Of a stretch of DNA of 64,000 nt, positions 16,906 to 24,323 are shown piece after piece. Position numbers and translations under genes: made by a program. The DNA lies in assembly GCF_008329705.1 (NCBI RefSeq), contig NZ_VTSX01000008.1:1-64000 (forward strand), in the 5' to 3' direction. Each line of letters starts with the position of its first letter. The stretch's first letter is position 1. Under the pieces are notes generated by a model that was not told where the DNA came from, did not search any database, and was given only the letters and a program-made list of their open reading frames with translations. The DNA is from Chryseobacterium sp. SN22 (GTDB lineage: Bacteria; Bacteroidota; Bacteroidia; Flavobacteriales; Weeksellaceae).

Positions 16906-17316
16906 ATGAACAATACAAGATTTGCCACCGCAATACATATCATGACCCTACTGGCGGAAAGTCCGCAGGATTGGCTTACTTCCGAGTGGATGGCGGGAAG
17001 CATTAGTATCAATCCTGTAATCGTCCGTAAGGAATTAAGCATATTGAGAGAAGCAGGATTAATTGTCAGCCGGCAGGGAAAAGAAGGAGGGAGCCAATTG
17101 GCCAGGAATGCAGAAGAAATCTGTATTTCCGAAATTTACCTGGCGGTAAAGAATACGGAAGTTCTGGGGAAAAAAAACAATAATCCGAATCCGGCCTGTC
17201 CGGTAGGAAAAGAGATCAACGATCATTTAAAAAGTTTATTTTCTGAAACCGATCAGCTGGTTTTAAACTTTTTGGGCACCAAATCCCTGAAAGAATTCTG
17301 TGATCAGTTCAGATAA
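16906..17316 (+). CDS. Rrf2 family transcriptional regulator
   Basis: DNA-binding protein of 136 residues, normal for Rrf2 regulators. The winged-helix part (about 1-65) reads RFATAIHIMTLLA, then SEWMAGSISINPVIVRKELS and REAGLIVSRQGKEGGSQLA, matching the family pattern. It has cysteines at 73, 98 and 132 but not the closely spaced triplet that holds an iron-sulfur cluster in IscR or NsrR. It is therefore probably a YwnA-like member that senses through single cysteines or by another route. The next gene encodes an NAD(P)-binding protein, the same pairing as ywnA/ywnB in Bacillus. The palindrome over its own promoter suggests autorepression. Confidence 0.9.
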   Translation: MNNTRFATAIHIMTLLAESPQDWLTSEWMAGSISINPVIVRKELSILREAGLIVSRQGKEGGSQLARNAEEICISEIYLAVKNTEVLGKKNNNPNPACPVGKEINDHLKSLFSETDQLVLNFLGTKSLKEFCDQFR

Positions 17317-17330
17317 AAATTTTTAATCAT

Positions 17331-17355
17331 AAATGTAACAAAAATTATTACAATT
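17331..17355. promoter_or_regulatory. Second operator, before the NAD(P)-binding gene
   Basis: AATGTAA, a 9-base spacer and TTACAAT, with the same spacing and core (TGTAA-N9-TTACA) as the palindrome at 16841-16881. It lies 20 bases before the ATG at 17375. It is probably bound by the Rrf2 protein encoded just upstream. Confidence 0.55.
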
Positions 17356-17374
17356 TAATTTTAAATAAATTATT

Positions 17375-18025
17375 ATGAAAAAAGTAGCCGTAATCGGAGC
17401 CACAGGATTTGTGGGAACACCATTAGTGAACGAACTAACCAACAGAGGGTATGAAGTTGAAGCGATTGTAAGGGATGCCTCAAAAGTCGGCCAGAACGAA
17501 AAAGTAACTGCAAAAAGCGTGGATGTAAATAATGTGGATGAACTGGCAGAAGCCTTAAAGGGAAATGATGCGGTCATTAATGCCTTTAATGCAGGATGGA
17601 CCAACCCAAACCTGTATGATGATTTCCTTAACGGTTCGGTAAATATCGAAAAAGCAGTGGAAAAATCAGGTGTTAAGAGATTCATTACCGTAGGTGGAGC
17701 AGGAAGTCTCTACATCGATGGAAATCAGTTGGTAGACGGTCCTGATTTTCCTGCCGACATCAAACCGGGAGCAGCCGCAGCAAGAGATTATTTAAATAAA
17801 ATCAAAGAAAACACAACATTGGACTGGACATTCTTCAGCCCGGCCATTGAAATGCATCAGGGAACAGCCGGTGTGAGAACAGGAAAATACAGAACGGCAC
17901 TTGAAAATCCGGTATTTGATGAAAACGGCAGAAGCGTTCTTTCCGTAGAAGATGTAGCGGTGGTTCTGGCAGATGAACTTGAGCAGAACAACCACATCCG
18001 TGAGCGTTTTACAGCAGCGTATTAA
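17375..18025 (+). CDS. NAD(P)-binding Rossmann protein, YwnB/NmrA-like
   Basis: Atypical short-chain dehydrogenase of 216 residues. It starts with the cofactor-binding loop GATGFVG (8-14) and continues with the sequence order of NmrA/YwnB-like proteins: DVNNVDELAEALKGNDAVINAF, then KRFITVGGAGSLYIDG. The tail (LDWTFFSPAIEMHQGTAGVR, then GRSVLSVEDVAVVLADELE) is also typical. No Tyr-x-x-x-Lys active site is evident, so it may bind NAD(P)H as a redox sensor or act as a quinone or flavin reductase. It lies 58 bases after the Rrf2 gene and shares its operator, so expression is probably induced when the regulator is released. It is a good candidate for an electrophile or oxidative-stress response gene. 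Confidence 0.88.
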   Translation: MKKVAVIGATGFVGTPLVNELTNRGYEVEAIVRDASKVGQNEKVTAKSVDVNNVDELAEALKGNDAVINAFNAGWTNPNLYDDFLNGSVNIEKAVEKSGVKRFITVGGAGSLYIDGNQLVDGPDFPADIKPGAAAARDYLNKIKENTTLDWTFFSPAIEMHQGTAGVRTGKYRTALENPVFDENGRSVLSVEDVAVVLADELEQNNHIRERFTAAY

Positions 18026-18071
18026 TCAATTCAATAAAAAGAATTGCAGCAGTCCAGTCCTGCTCATAATA

Positions 18072-18100
18072 AAATAGGATGCCCAAAAGCATCCTATTTA
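18072..18100 (+). terminator. Terminator of the Rrf2-oxidoreductase pair
   Basis: AAATAGGATGC and GCATCCTATTT form an 11-bp stem with a short CCAAAA loop, followed by a T-rich tract. Confidence 0.85.
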
Positions 18101-18153
18101 TTTTTTATTATTTTACTAAAGCAAGAAGTCAACAGCCAATTGCTATCAGCCTG

Positions 18154-19173
18154 TTACAGATTCATAAACAACTTCGGATTGACCGGTGTATTGTTCTTGT
18201 GTACTTCATAATGAAGATGAGGTCCGGTAGAACGTCCCGAATTTCCGGATTTGGCAATTACCTGTCCTACTTTCACCTTATCATTTACCTTCGCTACCAA
18301 TTGGGATAAATGCCCGTAAAGGGTAGCCAGTCCGTTTCCGTGGGAGACAATCACACAATTTCCGTAACCGCCCTTCTGTCCGGAGAAAATCACAGTGCCT
18401 GCAGCGGTCGCTATCACATCAGAACCGAAGGCAACGGCAATATCCAATCCTTTGTGAAACTGCATCTGATCGGCTTCGGCAGGAGGGTTGTTTTTCTCAG
18501 CCGGCTTATCGGTATTGGCAGCAACTGCTTTTGAAGAAGTATTGGCTGCCGCAGGAGCAGGGGTTGAAGATGCTGCTTTTGGAGTAACCATCACTTTAAC
18601 TTCCCTTTTATTGCCGTAACTGTCCGTTACCTCAATGATTTTTTCCACGGGTTCAGCCTTAACTTCCGGAGCGGCAACGGCTACAGCAGCCGGTTTTGTA
18701 CCATTACCGGTTTTTACAGCGGCAAAAACGGTTTTAAAAGGAATCGGGTTTTTCCGTATCCCGAAGTTGGATGAAATATAGCCTTCGGTCGGCATTCCCA
18801 GCGGAACCTGCAGCAGCTTGTTCTGAAGATTCATCAGATACTGGCTGTACCGGTTGGCCTGCTTGGCCAGATAAACGGAGTTTGAAATGCTGTCCTTGCT
18901 GAGAATCGTTACCTTTTCATTGGGAACATCTTTGGATTTCAGGAAAGAATTCAGTTCTGCTACGGTCTGATCCATCAAAGTGAGATCGGTCTTCATCTTC
19001 AGATAATCCACACTGTCTTTTTCAGTGTTTATCTTTACCAGGTTTACTTCATAGTTTCTGTTATCCTTTTCAGAATACAGCTTGGCAATGAAAATCCCTT
19101 GGGCAAAAACTACTAGTAAAAGGCCTCCCAGAAGCATATTTACGTTCTTTTTTCGGCTTAGAAATCTTTTCAT
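18154..19173 (-). CDS. M23 family peptidase with inserted low-complexity loop
   Basis: Membrane-anchored cell-wall endopeptidase of the LytM/M23 type. In the 339-residue form from ATG 19173, one membrane helix lies at about 13-31, then a periplasmic helical region, then the M23 domain. The zinc ligands are visible: His and Asp in FHKGLDIA, and HLHYEV near the end. The catalytic domain starts normally (GYISSNFGIRKNPI) but is interrupted before FHKGLDIA by about 92 residues rich in Ala, Pro, Lys and Val. That stretch contains a short ordered-looking piece (EVTDSYGNKREVKVMV). A TTG start six codons upstream is possible but less likely. The gene is alone on its strand, facing the convergent NAD(P)-binding gene. 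Confidence 0.9.
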   Translation of the reverse strand: MKRFLSRKKNVNMLLGGLLLVVFAQGIFIAKLYSEKDNRNYEVNLVKINTEKDSVDYLKMKTDLTLMDQTVAELNSFLKSKDVPNEKVTILSKDSISNSVYLAKQANRYSQYLMNLQNKLLQVPLGMPTEGYISSNFGIRKNPIPFKTVFAAVKTGNGTKPAAVAVAAPEVKAEPVEKIIEVTDSYGNKREVKVMVTPKAASSTPAPAAANTSSKAVAANTDKPAEKNNPPAEADQMQFHKGLDIAVAFGSDVIATAAGTVIFSGQKGGYGNCVIVSHGNGLATLYGHLSQLVAKVNDKVKVGQVIAKSGNSGRSTGPHLHYEVHKNNTPVNPKLFMNL

Positions 19174-19374
19174 TTTTCTTCTCTTAGTCAATTACAAAAC
19201 GGTTTTAAGCCTGCAAATTTAATTAAAAATAAACTTTAAGGCATATTTTTAACAGAACTTTAGGCATATCGGTAATTAACGGCGTTTTAGCTATTTAATT
19301 GTTCGGAACTGTTAATTTAACATAAAATGGGTTTTATCATGTCCCTAAACATTTTTCTTCCATCTTTGTTTTAA

Positions 19375-19382
19375 TATATTTG
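19375..19382 (+). promoter_or_regulatory. Promoter -7 element of gpsA
   Basis: TATATTTG lies 17 bases before the gpsA ATG. No clear TTG is found upstream at the right distance. Confidence 0.45.
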
Positions 19383-19399
19383 CAGTTCACATTTCTATT

Positions 19400-20437
19400 A
19401 TGGCTAAAAAGAAAACCAATACAGAATCGAATTCTAAAAAGAGCAAAAATGACCTCCCGGTAGGGGTTGTCGGAAGCGGAAGTTTCGCTACGGCTATTGT
19501 GAAAATGCTGGTGGAAAACTGTAAAGTCGTGCACTGGTGTGTAAGAAACGAATATGTAAAAGGTGCCATCGAGCAGAGAGGCCATAATCCGACTTACCTT
19601 ACGGCGGTGAATTTTAACCTTAAAAATTTAAAGCTGACAACGGATATCAATGAACTGGTTTCGGCCTGTGATGTAGTGGTGCTCGCGACCCCTTCCATTT
19701 ATCTTTCTGATACCATGGAGAAAATGACATGTGACTGTACCAATAAAATCTTCGTTTCCGCTATTAAAGGAATTATTCCTAAGGTGAATGACGTTGTAGC
19801 ACATTATCTTAGGGATGAATTCAAAATCGGTTTCCGGAACCAGGCGGTGATCGCAGGTCCTTGTCACGCAGAAGAAGTTGCAATGGAAAGACTTTCCTAC
19901 CTTACCGTGGCTACAGTAGAAGAAGAGGTTTCTACAAAATTGGTAAATATTTTCAATTCGGATTTTATAAAAATGCATTCCAGCAAGGACCTTTTAGGGA
20001 ATGAATACAGTGCCATCCTGAAAAATATTTTTGCGATCGGGGCCGGAATTGCCAGCGGTCTGGGATATGGGGACAACTTTACGGCCGTTTTCGTTTCCAA
20101 TGCCATCCGTGAAATGGAAACTTTCCTGGAAGCTATCTATGAAGCACCGAGGGACGTAAATGAAAGTGCCTATCTTGGGGATTTGCTGGTAACTGCGTAC
20201 TCGCTTTTCTCACGAAACAGAAATCTCGGAAACCTGATCGGAAAAGGCTATACCGTAAAATCTGCAATCCAGTCGATGAACATGGTGGCGGAAGGGTACT
20301 ATGCCGCAGATTCCATTTACAAAACCTCAAAGGAAAAAGGATTGAAACTGCCGATCGTCGATACCATTTACAGCATTCTCTATGAAGGCAAAAACGCAGA
20401 AAAACAATTCAAAAAACTGACGGCCAAACTGGATTAA
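19400..20437 (+). CDS. gpsA: NAD(P)-dependent glycerol-3-phosphate dehydrogenase
   Basis: Cytoplasmic enzyme that interconverts dihydroxyacetone phosphate and sn-glycerol 3-phosphate, giving the backbone for phospholipids. The protein has 345 residues. After a Lys/Ser-rich start it shows the Rossmann loop VGVVGSGSFATAI (21-33). The conserved SAIKGI segment, the AGPCHAEEVA motif and the substrate/catalytic region NEYSAILKNIFAIGAGIASGLGYGDN follow. All are in the family order, so it looks intact. The first 18 residues are an extension that is somewhat longer than in E. coli GpsA. It is monocistronic, with a 314-base gap before mqo. Confidence 0.93.
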   Translation: MAKKKTNTESNSKKSKNDLPVGVVGSGSFATAIVKMLVENCKVVHWCVRNEYVKGAIEQRGHNPTYLTAVNFNLKNLKLTTDINELVSACDVVVLATPSIYLSDTMEKMTCDCTNKIFVSAIKGIIPKVNDVVAHYLRDEFKIGFRNQAVIAGPCHAEEVAMERLSYLTVATVEEEVSTKLVNIFNSDFIKMHSSKDLLGNEYSAILKNIFAIGAGIASGLGYGDNFTAVFVSNAIREMETFLEAIYEAPRDVNESAYLGDLLVTAYSLFSRNRNLGNLIGKGYTVKSAIQSMNMVAEGYYAADSIYKTSKEKGLKLPIVDTIYSILYEGKNAEKQFKKLTAKLD

Positions 20438-20642
20438 AGATTAAAACCATCTGAAGTGGAAAACTTTATCGATCTAATAATCCTCTAAGTTCAGAGGAGT
20501 AGTTTAAAAGCATCGTCGAAACCGGTAAGAGAGGGAGATCGAATATGAGTCCATCCTGAACTTTATAATATTTAAGTTCAAATTTAAATATTCAGAACCG
20601 ATTAATCGTTCAATGGTTAGTTATCGATAATTTTAATTGGAA

Positions 20643-20678
20643 TTGGTAGCATAATAAAAACTTATGTTTTGCTACCAA
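20643..20678. repeat. Inverted repeat in the gpsA-mqo gap
   Basis: TTGGTAGC at 20643-20650 and GCTACCAA at 20671-20678 are perfect complements, with further ATAA/TTAT pairing inside. It lies 75 bases before mqo. It may be a leader hairpin or an operator. The rest of the 20438-20752 gap shows only a weak TCCTCT/AGAGGA hairpin at 20481-20498 and no gene. Confidence 0.45.
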
Positions 20679-20752
20679 ATGAGCTGTTAAAATTTCGCAA
20701 AATCATAGGGTTTATTAAAACTTTTCCCGAAATTTGATAGAAAATACAGTTT

Positions 20753-22255
20753 ATGTCACAGCTTATCAGCAGAACACCCAAGCCTAAATACGATGTGGTT
20801 TTAATAGGAGGAGGCATCATGAGTGCTACCCTGGCCACTTTACTTCATGAATTTGATCCGGATCTTGAGATTGCCATTTTTGAAAGATTAGGCCGGTTTG
20901 CCAAAGAGAGCACCGCCGCCTGGAACAATGCAGGAACCGGCCACTCTGCGTTTTGTGAACTGAATTATACCCCTGAACAACCCGACGGCTCCATCGATAT
21001 TTCCAAAGCGGAAAGTATTGCCGAGCAGTTTGAAATCTCCAAGCAGTTTTGGTCATACCTTGTTTCAAAAGAATACATCCGGGATCCGAAGGATTTCATC
21101 AATTCCTGTCCGCATATGAGTTTGGTTTTCGGGGAGAAAGACGCCGAATACCTGAAAAAGAGACACGATAAAATGTCTGAATCCGTTCTTTTCCAGGGAA
21201 TGGAATTTACGACAGACCACGATAAGCTGAGGGAATGGATTCCTCTGGTAATGCAGAAAAGAAATCAGTCGGAAGTAATGGCCGCTACAAAAATGGATCT
21301 GGGGACCGATGTCAATTTCGGAACCCTGACCAGGAAAATGGGAAGGCATCTGGTGGAAGATTCCAATGTAGAAGTATTTCTGTACCATGAAGTAAAAGAC
21401 ATCGATCCGAGAGAAGACGGAACCTGGGAAATGAAAGTGAAAGACCGGATCAATAACCATAAGCAGGAGGTCGAAGCAGATTTTGTTTTCATCGGGGCCG
21501 GAGGGTATGCATTGCCCTTGCTGGACAGTTCGGACATCAAGGAGAGCGAAGGATACGGAGGTTTTCCGGTTTCCGGACAATGGCTGGTGAGCCATAACCA
21601 GGAACTGGTGGAAAAACACCAGGCCAAAGTATATACACAGGCTACTGTAGGAGCGCCGCCAATGTCGGTTCCTCACCTTGACCTTAGAATCATCGACGGT
21701 GAAAAGGCGTTATTGTTTGGGCCGTTTGCCGGTTTTTCAACCAAATTTTTAAAAGAAGGAAGTTACCTGGATCTGCCTGAAAGCGTGAATACCAAAAATT
21801 TACGGTCACTTTTCGGAGCATGGTGGCATAACATTCCTTTAACGAAATACCTGATTCAGCAGGTGGCCATGAACAAAGCCCAGCGCATACAACATTTGAG
21901 GGAATTTGTCAAAGATGCCAAAGAAGAAGACTGGGAACTGAAAGTGGCCGGGCAACGCGTTCAGGTCATCAAAAAAGATCAGAAAGACGGCGGTAAGCTG
22001 GAATTCGGAACCGAAGTCGTGGTCAACAAAAAAGGAACAATCGCTTCTTTATTGGGAGCGTCTCCCGGCGCCTCCACTGCCGTTTACGCCATGCTGAATG
22101 TTCTGGAAAAATGTTTCCCTGAAAAACTTCACGGCGAATGGAAAGAAAAGCTGCTTGAAATGGTACCGTCGTACGGACAGAAACTGGCCGGCAACCCTGA
22201 ACTTACCCAGAAAGTAAGAAATTACTCCAAAGAAAAATTAGAACTTGAATATTAA
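20753..22255 (+). CDS. mqo: Malate:quinone oxidoreductase
   Basis: FAD-dependent, membrane-associated enzyme that oxidises malate to oxaloacetate and passes electrons to the quinone pool, replacing or backing up NAD-malate dehydrogenase. The 500-residue length is normal. The FAD-binding loop is VLIGGGIMSATLA (16-28), and AAWNNAGTGHSAFCELNYTP is the family signature. Later landmarks are FIGAGGYALPLL, GFPVSGQWLV, LLFGPFAGFSTKFLKEGS and SLLGASPGASTA. There is no membrane helix, consistent with a peripheral protein. It is monocistronic. An inverted repeat lies in its upstream region, and an 18-bp inverted repeat begins six bases after its stop. Confidence 0.95.
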   Translation: MSQLISRTPKPKYDVVLIGGGIMSATLATLLHEFDPDLEIAIFERLGRFAKESTAAWNNAGTGHSAFCELNYTPEQPDGSIDISKAESIAEQFEISKQFWSYLVSKEYIRDPKDFINSCPHMSLVFGEKDAEYLKKRHDKMSESVLFQGMEFTTDHDKLREWIPLVMQKRNQSEVMAATKMDLGTDVNFGTLTRKMGRHLVEDSNVEVFLYHEVKDIDPREDGTWEMKVKDRINNHKQEVEADFVFIGAGGYALPLLDSSDIKESEGYGGFPVSGQWLVSHNQELVEKHQAKVYTQATVGAPPMSVPHLDLRIIDGEKALLFGPFAGFSTKFLKEGSYLDLPESVNTKNLRSLFGAWWHNIPLTKYLIQQVAMNKAQRIQHLREFVKDAKEEDWELKVAGQRVQVIKKDQKDGGKLEFGTEVVVNKKGTIASLLGASPGASTAVYAMLNVLEKCFPEKLHGEWKEKLLEMVPSYGQKLAGNPELTQKVRNYSKEKLELEY

Positions 22256-22260
22256 ATGTG

Positions 22261-22307
22261 AATGGTGAATGTTCAATTCTTTAATTCACAATTGAACATT
22301 TACCATT
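22261..22307. repeat. 18-bp imperfect inverted repeat after mqo
   Basis: AATGGTGAATGTTCAATT at 22261-22278 and its complement at 22290-22307 match at 17 of 18 positions around an 11-base loop. The GTGAATG and TCAAT pieces are those of the 36-base repeats at 11854 and 23862. It could serve as a terminator-like structure or be a degenerate repeat-family member. Confidence 0.6.
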
Positions 22308-22341
22308 ACCTGCTACTCATTACCTATTACTCATTTTATTA

Positions 22342-22746
22342 ATGTCCGAAACCATTGTAAAACCCATTATTGTTAAAGAATTACTGGAATCCCTTCAGGC
22401 AAAAGTGGAAGAGGAGCAGCAGGTCATTGTGCATTGCTGTTTTCCCGCTTCGCCGTTTTTGGGCAATCTCATCAGGATCTGGCAGTCCACTTACCTTTTC
22501 GATAACAAGTCGGAACACCGGAGTGAGCTGATCCATGCGGAAAATATTACCATCTATCCCAACTGGACACCGGTTCCCTTTATGAGGGATTTCTGGTTTA
22601 CACTGGTTTTTTCCGGCCTTCCGAAAGGCTGCAAAAGTTTTGACCTCAAAGAAGTTATTCCCGAAGAAGGCGGCTTCTTTGTTGAATCTATCAAAAGGAA
22701 TTCTTCTGATATTTACCGGGTAAAAATTTCAGAATCTTATATTTAG
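22342..22746 (+). CDS. Conserved hypothetical protein
   Basis: Protein of 134 residues that I recognise only as the kind of small protein found in flavobacterial genomes. It has no signal peptide or membrane helix. It begins with a short helix (VKELLESLQAKVEEEQQ), then a strand-rich core with HCCFPASPFLGNLIRIWQST, NWTPVPFMRDFWFTLVFSGLPKGC and EEGGFFVESIKRNSSDIY. The two adjacent cysteines and the aromatic-rich core are notable. The next gene starts five bases after its stop, so the three genes 22342-23842 form an operon-like group. Confidence 0.6.
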   Translation: MSETIVKPIIVKELLESLQAKVEEEQQVIVHCCFPASPFLGNLIRIWQSTYLFDNKSEHRSELIHAENITIYPNWTPVPFMRDFWFTLVFSGLPKGCKSFDLKEVIPEEGGFFVESIKRNSSDIYRVKISESYI

Positions 22747-22751
22747 TTCAT

Positions 22752-23366
22752 ATGAAAAAATACTTTTCCCTCTTCCTGCTCTTTCCTCTGTTATTTTTCT
22801 CACAAAGCCTATCCAAAGAAAAATCCGGAATAAAAAAGTTTCAGCAGGAACTGAATGCAGAATACCGGAATCCCAAAAAAACTCCTTTAAGGGACGATAA
22901 TTTTACCCGTTTCAAAGCGCACCCTTTCTTTCCGGTCGACATGAAATACAGGATTACGGCACAATTCACAAAAACGGAAAATGCAGAACCTTTCGACCTG
23001 CCGACTTCTTCCGGAAAAACAAAAGTTTATAAGGAATACGGAAAAGCAAATTTTACACTGGATAGAAAACCATACACCCTGACTTTATATCAAAGCATGG
23101 ACCTGATCAAACAGGAAAAATATAAAGATTACCTATTCCTGCCGTTCCGAGATGCCACAAATGGAAAAGAAACCTATGGTGGTGGAAAGTACATGGATTT
23201 AACCATTCCTGAAGGCAGTACCATCATTCTGGATTTTAATACATCCTACCACCCCTATTGTGCATATAACGCATATGACTACAATTGCCCGGTGGTACCG
23301 CAGGAAAACAGGCTGCCGGTTGAAATCCGGGCAGGCGTGATGTACGAAGATATTTATCATCATTAG
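22752..23366 (+). CDS. DUF1684 family exported protein
   Basis: Protein of 204 residues with a signal peptide (MKKYFSLFLLFPLLFFSQS). The core matches DUF1684: YRITAQFTKTEN, KVYKEYGKANFTLDRKPYTLTLYQS, FLPFRDATNGKETYGGGKYMDL, and DFNTSYHPYCAYNAYDYNCP ending ENRLPVEIRAG. The family is widespread and has no proven function. The tyrosine- and cysteine-rich loop near residues 165-180 is its hallmark. The protein is probably periplasmic. It is tightly placed between the hypothetical protein at 22342 (five bases) and the acetyltransferase at 23369 (two bases). Confidence 0.85.
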   Translation: MKKYFSLFLLFPLLFFSQSLSKEKSGIKKFQQELNAEYRNPKKTPLRDDNFTRFKAHPFFPVDMKYRITAQFTKTENAEPFDLPTSSGKTKVYKEYGKANFTLDRKPYTLTLYQSMDLIKQEKYKDYLFLPFRDATNGKETYGGGKYMDLTIPEGSTIILDFNTSYHPYCAYNAYDYNCPVVPQENRLPVEIRAGVMYEDIYHH

Positions 23367-23368
23367 AG

Positions 23369-23842
23369 ATGATCAGGCTACAGTTTTTTAGAGAAGAAGA
23401 TTTTTCCGGTGTTAATTATATGCTGGATGAAAATCAGCTGCTGTATACTTCCTCTGCGGCAAATGCCCTTAAGAGAATAGCAGACCGCAATACCGGATTC
23501 GAATTTCCAGTCACAGTGTTTGATGCCGAAATAGCTGTGGGATTTTTCACACTGGATTTCGGCGACGATAAATCGGAGCTTACCGATAATCCAGATTCAG
23601 TTTTATTAAGGTCCTTATCTATTAATCCGGAAATGCAGGGTAAAGGGATTGGAAAAGCTGCTATGGGCCGGGTAGATGACTTTGTGCGCGAAAATTTCAG
23701 AGACTGCCATGAAATTGTTCTTGCTGTTAATCAAAATAACATTTCTGCTTACGAACTTTATCTGAAAGTCGGTTATCGTTACGAAGGCAAAACCAGGATG
23801 GGCAGAAGCGGTCCGCAATATTTAATGTCTAAATGTATTTAA
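23369..23842 (+). CDS. GNAT family acetyltransferase
   Basis: N-acetyltransferase of 157 residues. The acetyl-CoA-binding motif is LRSLSINPEMQGKGIGKAAM (about 79-98, Q/R-x-x-G-x-G/A), preceded by strand AVGFFTLDFG. It is followed by EIVLAVNQNNISAYELYLKVGY, the usual motif B with the conserved Asn and Tyr. It could modify a small molecule, a peptide or a protein N-terminus. The acceptor cannot be predicted. It starts two bases after the DUF1684 gene and probably shares its transcript. Confidence 0.88.
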   Translation: MIRLQFFREEDFSGVNYMLDENQLLYTSSAANALKRIADRNTGFEFPVTVFDAEIAVGFFTLDFGDDKSELTDNPDSVLLRSLSINPEMQGKGIGKAAMGRVDDFVRENFRDCHEIVLAVNQNNISAYELYLKVGYRYEGKTRMGRSGPQYLMSKCI

Positions 23843-23861
23843 ACACAAGCTCTGATAATAG

Positions 23862-23897
23862 GTGAATGGTCAATTTTGCTTCACAAGTAAATGGTCA
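23862..23897 (+). repeat. 36-base intergenic repeat, copy 2
   Basis: It matches 30 of 36 bases of the minus-strand segment 11889-11854 (core AATTTTGCTTC-CAAGT). It lies just after the acetyltransferase gene and just before the 248-bp element that starts at 23925. Confidence 0.6.
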
Positions 23898-23924
23898 ATG
23901 GTAAATTGTATACGGTGGGTATTA

Positions 23925-24172
23925 TTGGAATTCGCAAAGGCGCAAAAGGTTTTTTAATATTTCACGTGGAAAAGTCGTAAGATTTATCTTCGATAAATTT
24001 GTGGATTGCTCAGGATCGTTTGCATTTAACCCGAGATGTAATCTCTTGCAGATTTTGCAGATTACGCAGATCATAGTTGAAATTAAGCGGAATAAAAATT
24101 TGACATCGTCCAATTCCTTGCGCCCTAAAGCAGCATGTTTGCCTATTTAATTTGCGCCTTTGCGAATTCCAA
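23925..24172. mobile_element. MITE-like element with perfect 22-bp inverted ends
   Basis: TTGGAATTCGCAAAGGCGCAAA at 23925-23946 is exactly complementary to 24151-24172. The 248-bp interval has no gene of its own. Inside are short direct units of the form GCAGATT-GCAGATTACGCAGAT (about 24051-24070). No target-site duplication is obvious. It may be a non-autonomous transposable element or a member of an intergenic repeat family. It fills most of the 23843-24323 gap. Confidence 0.45.
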
Positions 24173-24323
24173 CAGCAATTAATTTATCCGCAGGAATTCA
24201 CCATTACCTTGAACGGTTCGGCAGGAAAATCGCAACAAACAAAACTTTAAGAAATTTTAATCCCTATTTTTCGGGTTTGGCGTGAAACTTTCTGCTAAAT
24301 TGGGGTAACATCAAATAATAAAT

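Noticed and set aside
23925..24172. Intact insertion sequence
   Set aside because: No transposase frame inside and no target-site duplication seen at the ends; a non-autonomous element is the most that can be claimed.
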